Part shown: positions 60,843 through 64,000 of the stretch, piece by piece
Position numbering within the stretch: the first letter of the stretch is position 1
Layout of the letters: each line of letters starts with the position of its first letter
Assembly (NCBI RefSeq): GCF_006715145.1
Contig: NZ_VFMR01000001.1
Coordinates: 1,736,001-1,800,000, forward strand
Source of the DNA: Microbacterium sp. SLBN-146
GTDB lineage: Bacteria; Actinomycetota; Actinomycetes; Actinomycetales; Microbacteriaceae
Length of the DNA: 64,000 nucleotides
Reading direction: 5' to 3'
Made by a program: the position numbers and the translations under genes
The notes under the pieces: generated by a model
What the model was told of the DNA's origin: nothing
The model's database searches: none
The model's input: only the letters and a program-made list of their open reading frames with translations

Positions 60843-62127
60843 CTCCTTTCACCGCTGTTGCACTGTCGGCGGACAGGTGCACCGCGACGCCATCGCTGCG
60901 CAGCGCGACATCCCGCATTCCGCGAGCAGCGTTGCGCACCGCCTCGGCATAGGAGGGCCCCTCCGCCATGATCGCGACCTGGCGGTCGTCCGTGTCTTGG
61001 ATGGGTCTCATGACTCTTCTCGAGGTTGCGGCCGCATCGGCATGCACGACCCCGCGCCGGGCTCCCGCCTCCGCGAGTCCTTCGACGGAGCGCAATCGCG
61101 CGTGGCGATCTCCACCGCCGTACAGGATGGCCGCACCTCGACGGCTCGGATCCGACCAGGCGGGAGACTCCGCCAGGACCGGTCGCGGGTCGGCTCCGAT
61201 GAGCGCGAGCGCCCAGAGGTCGTACGTGTCCGGCCCGCCGCTGAGCGCCGTGAGCTCCGGGAACTCGCCGCCCAAGCGCAATTGGCATTCGAGGATCTCC
61301 ATCCCTTCGGCGCTCACCAGGAGCTCGGTGTGTGCGGGGCCGATTCGGTGGCCGACGACGGTGAGCATCGCCTCGACCTTCGCGATCGCCTCGTGCATCC
61401 TCTCCATCGGGAGCGGTGCGGGCATGCCCGAGCAGACGATGACGGGCGGATCCATCGCCATGACCTCGCACCCGGTCGCCGTGACGATGTGTTCACCGTG
61501 GACCGAAAACGTGTCGACGACCAGCACATCGCCCGCGATGAACTGCTCCACCATCACGGCGCCGGTGGGCGTGTCGGCCGTGCGAGTCGCCGCACGTCGC
61601 CAGGCGTCGTCGACATCTGATCTGCCGCATCGACGCGTGACTCCCGTGCTTCCTGCACCGCTGAGGGGCTTGACGACGACGGGCCAGCCGTGCGCATCAC
61701 CGAAGCGGCGAATGTCGTCGGGGCCGTCGACGACGGCCGCCGGGACTCGCTGGAGCCCGGCGTCGCGGAGGGTTGTCCGGAAGACGGACTTGTCGAGCGT
61801 TCTGCGGACGGACTCGGGAGTCGGCGCCGTCGTCAGCCCCCACTCCTGCGCCAGCGTCGCGGCCGCGTGAGTGAGCGGGTCCAGCGGCGAGATGACCGCG
61901 GTGAAGGGATCCTCGCGGTGAAGTCGGCGGGCCACATCGAGATAGCGCGCCTCGTTCGCCTCATCCGACAGCACGATGACGTCCTCCAACTCCTCCATGC
62001 TGCGAAAGATGCGCGCCGCCGACGGGCCGATGATCGCGCTGATGCGTGCGTCCCAGACGTGGTGCAGCACCCGCTCAATCACCCCCGTCGGCGCACCGAG
62101 TACCAGGAGATGAACCCCGCCGGTCAT
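60832..62127 (-). CDS. ATP-grasp enzyme
   Basis: A 431-residue ligase-type protein. A pre-ATP-grasp Rossmann domain (about 1-100, VHLLVLGAPTGVIERVLHH) precedes the grasp fold: WPVVVKPLSGAGSTGV carries the ATP-binding Lys and Gly loop, VMVEQFIAGDVLVVDTFS the hinge, and GMEILECQLRLGGEFPE the metal site, with Gln where Asn is usual. Such enzymes join a carboxylate to an amine through an acyl phosphate. ATG 62127 has GGAG at good spacing and an ATGA overlap with the preceding gene. Confidence 0.85.
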   Translation of the reverse strand: MTGGVHLLVLGAPTGVIERVLHHVWDARISAIIGPSAARIFRSMEELEDVIVLSDEANEARYLDVARRLHREDPFTAVISPLDPLTHAAATLAQEWGLTTAPTPESVRRTLDKSVFRTTLRDAGLQRVPAAVVDGPDDIRRFGDAHGWPVVVKPLSGAGSTGVTRRCGRSDVDDAWRRAATRTADTPTGAVMVEQFIAGDVLVVDTFSVHGEHIVTATGCEVMAMDPPVIVCSGMPAPLPMERMHEAIAKVEAMLTVVGHRIGPAHTELLVSAEGMEILECQLRLGGEFPELTALSGGPDTYDLWALALIGADPRPVLAESPAWSDPSRRGAAILYGGGDRHARLRSVEGLAEAGARRGVVHADAAATSRRVMRPIQDTDDRQVAIMAEGPSYAEAVRNAARGMRDVALRSDGVAVHLSADSATAVKGVSR

Positions 62128-63101
62128 CGCCATGACTCCGGTTCAGCCATCTGGGCGAAGTCCGCCCCTGCGAAGCGTGGAGGCAGATCGACGACCGGCA
62201 CGAGATGCTGCGCCGCTGTCGCCGCGGCGGCCACGGCGCGTGCGGAGTCGGGCGCCGCGGAGAGGATGACGGCGACGGCATCCTCAGGCCCCCGATAGCA
62301 CTGCACGGGATCCTGCGGCGAGCGCGGGCTCGTGATGTCGGTGACTCCCGCGACACCGTGAGCGGCGTCAACGTTCTCCACTCCCACCCAGCTGCCGTCC
62401 ACATCGACACCGACGTAAGCGACGGCGACCACGCCGGCGCCGGAGGTATGTGTGGGTGCCGTCTGGGCGTCCACAAGCAGGTCCGTCATCCCGCCGTAGC
62501 GCTCCGCCGCTGACACCAGAAGAGGATCGCTGGGCGTCCAGGCGCGCATGGCGCTGGCTCTCCACCCGTCGCGGTCGCGACGGAGGTCGATCGTCCCGAC
62601 GAATCCGGGAGGGAGCGTGACGTCCCCCGGCAGAGCGAGAGAGCCGTTCGGCTCGACGACCTCGCCGAGCACGGGAGCGCCGGCTTCCGCGCGCAGGAGG
62701 CGGGTGGCGGCGACCACCGTCGGCCTCCCGCTCGCCGAGACGATGATGCGCGCGCTCCGTTCGGCGCGGGAGTCGGCGGCGGGGAGGTGAGGGAGAGGGA
62801 GGATGCCGCGAGCGGCGCGGATCGCCTCGGCGACGGCGCTCAATGCGCCATCGAAGCAGGCGACGGCGTCGATGCGCTCGGGGACGAGAGCGTCGATGAG
62901 CCGGACGATGCGCTCGGCGTCGGCACCACGCGGGATCATCCCAGCGCGGTCGACCATGCTCGCGTGCGTGACGATCTGCGCAGCGTGCGCGATCAGGACC
63001 GTCGTGACGTCGGGCCGAGGATCTCCGCCCGCGTCCGGCGGAAGTGCTCCGAGGCAGAGCAGCACCGGTCGCTCGTCGACCGAAGCGGAGCGGTCAGTCA
63101 C
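62124..63101 (-). CDS. Probable degenerate ATP-grasp paralogue
   Basis: A 325-residue protein between two ATP-grasp genes, overlapping both by four bases. Its N-terminal third (VLLCLGALPPDAGGD; IVRLIDALVPERIDAVACFD) is like a pre-ATP-grasp domain, and its C-terminal third resembles the end of its neighbours. The Lys/Gly-loop and the E-x-N/Q-x-R metal motif are not found. It may be a pseudoenzyme subunit. The start GTG 63101 uses the GTGA overlap. Confidence 0.6.
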   Translation of the reverse strand: MTDRSASVDERPVLLCLGALPPDAGGDPRPDVTTVLIAHAAQIVTHASMVDRAGMIPRGADAERIVRLIDALVPERIDAVACFDGALSAVAEAIRAARGILPLPHLPAADSRAERSARIIVSASGRPTVVAATRLLRAEAGAPVLGEVVEPNGSLALPGDVTLPPGFVGTIDLRRDRDGWRASAMRAWTPSDPLLVSAAERYGGMTDLLVDAQTAPTHTSGAGVVAVAYVGVDVDGSWVGVENVDAAHGVAGVTDITSPRSPQDPVQCYRGPEDAVAVILSAAPDSARAVAAAATAAQHLVPVVDLPPRFAGADFAQMAEPESWR

Positions 63102-64000
63102 GCCGACCACCCCCCGGATGTCGCCGTCGGCTCATGAGGTGTCGGCAGACACCGCGCGGATGCGTGCGACCGAAACGCGACCCCGGCGAAGGCATCGTGG
63201 GCGCGTCTTGTCGCCTGCCGCGAGTCGGAACCCACCGCGAGCACTCCGACCGGGATGTGCAGGAGCGAGCGAACCTCCGGTGCGGAGTACGGGGGCGACG
63301 CGATCTGAGAGACGAGACCGACGCCGGCGCTGCTCTCTGCCCGATCCGCGCCGACGACGGCCACGACGACTCCCGGCTGCTGCGGCCCTGCCCAGAGCAT
63401 CGAGGCCGCCTGGGCTCGAGGGTGTGCCTGCGGTGACTCGACGTCACGTCCGCACACGTGCGCTGCCCACAGCGCATAGACGTCGATCTCCGTGACGGCC
63501 AGGGTCAACTCGGCGTAGTCGCCGCCGGGACGCAACTGGACCTCGATGATGTGCGCGTCGTCCGCGGTGACGGCGAGCTCGACGTGACTCGGTCCGTCCC
63601 GCACGTCGAGCGCGTCGAGCGCGTCGTGAGCGAGTCGGATGGCGCGATGGGTCCAGTCGGCGGGCACCGGCGGGGTCGTCGCCGTCATCACGACGACGGG
63701 AGCCTCACGGGCGAAGGACTCGAATCCCACGATCGTCGCGGTGTGCGTTCCGGCGCGCGAGAAGCTGTCGACGGTCATGATCCGCCCGGACACCTGCTGC
63801 TCGACGAGCGCCTCTCCCGAGCGTGTGTCATCCGTCACCGAAACGGCGCGCGCCCACGCCTCGCCGATCGCCTGCGGACCAACGCCCGTCGTGACGCCGA
63901 TGCTCCCGCATCCCCGCCGCGGCTTGATCACGACGGGCCAGCCATGCGTCCGCCCGAACTCGTCGATCGTCGCGAGGCTGACCGCGGAGGAAGCGGCGAC
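63098..64000 (-). CDS. ATP-grasp enzyme, 5' end outside window
   Basis: 301 codons of a gene that continues past the right edge. THGWPVVIKPRRGCGSIGVT is the nucleotide-binding Lys/Gly loop, ALVEQQVSGRIMTVDSFSRA the hinge, and DAHIIEVQLRPGGDYAEL the metal site, again with Gln for the usual Asn. It is the most upstream visible gene of the minus-strand operon and closely resembles the product of the gene at 60832-62127, so the two may have arisen by duplication. Confidence 0.82.
   Translation of the reverse strand, partial: VAASSAVSLATIDEFGRTHGWPVVIKPRRGCGSIGVTTGVGPQAIGEAWARAVSVTDDTRSGEALVEQQVSGRIMTVDSFSRAGTHTATIVGFESFAREAPVVVMTATTPPVPADWTHRAIRLAHDALDALDVRDGPSHVELAVTADDAHIIEVQLRPGGDYAELTLAVTEIDVYALWAAHVCGRDVESPQAHPRAQAASMLWAGPQQPGVVVAVVGADRAESSAGVGLVSQIASPPYSAPEVRSLLHIPVGVLAVGSDSRQATRRAHDAFAGVAFRSHASARCLPTPHEPTATSGGWSA

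Overview
The window is chromosomal DNA of a high-GC Gram-positive actinobacterium, most likely a Microbacterium or close Microbacteriaceae relative. The basis is the very GC-rich third codon positions, frequent GTG starts with ATGA/GTGA gene overlaps, recurrent GGATGCC/GGCATCC-type hairpins, leaderless-looking genes, and family content (FBP domain protein, GPP34 protein, anchored-repeat metal transporter, sortase-type anchored glucanase). Assignment to genus is inference; no rRNA is present.

Region 1 (1-9.9 kb): a DUF1345 membrane protein, YajQ, then a maltodextrin-type ABC importer (binding protein, two permeases) followed by an intracellular GH13 amylase-type hydrolase, a nucleotidyltransferase-like protein, an FBP zinc-finger protein and a PfkB sugar kinase. 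Region 2 (9.98-11.4 kb): tRNA-Tyr whose 3' end was hit by an IS481-family element; a 15-bp target duplication regenerates the tRNA, but its terminator now lies beyond the IS. Region 3 (11.4-16.5 kb): an ECF sigma factor/membrane regulator/secreted I36-like protein operon, a small membrane protein, a small-multidrug-export family protein, and a GPP34 gene divergent from a TetR regulator with a 38-bp palindrome between them. Region 4 (16.5-25 kb): a zinc-type locus with an anchored-repeat ABC transporter (permease, ATPase, anchored repeat protein, substrate-binding protein), a Zur-like box, and a divergent operon of surface proteins ending in a WxL-like/DUF916 pair. Region 5 (25-29.2 kb): luxS, an aminotransferase and metINQ in one operon. 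Region 6 (29.4-38.2 kb): housekeeping and hypothetical genes, an M23 peptidase behind an MtrA-like box, tRNA-Thr and tRNA-Met.

Region 7 (about 38.3-46.0 kb) looks like an acquired, decaying island. It has two small hypotheticals, a 1203-residue protein with a C-terminal PD-(D/E)XK nuclease signature, and the remains of a second large gene (5' truncated, frameshifted and split by an IS3-family element). It abuts the first 38 codons of an araA gene whose remainder is missing. Region 8 (46.3-53.7 kb) is an arabinoside utilisation operon: a LacI regulator, binding protein, two permeases, GH51 arabinofuranosidase and a second LacI regulator, with shared CAACGTTG-type operators. Region 9 (53.8-58.6 kb) is a sortase-anchored GH16 beta-glucanase, whose catalytic domain is nested inside a carbohydrate-binding-like domain, with its LacI regulator. 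Region 10 (58.6-64 kb) holds a stand-alone LanB glutamylation-type domain and at least three tandem ATP-grasp-family genes, a candidate uncharacterised peptide or amino-acid modification pathway that runs off the window.

Cross-cutting features: four copies of an intergenic palindrome with ACTTGTC/GACAAGT ends; two sugar ABC operons that each carry a strong hairpin directly between the binding-protein gene and the first permease gene; and several LacI-type operator pairs.
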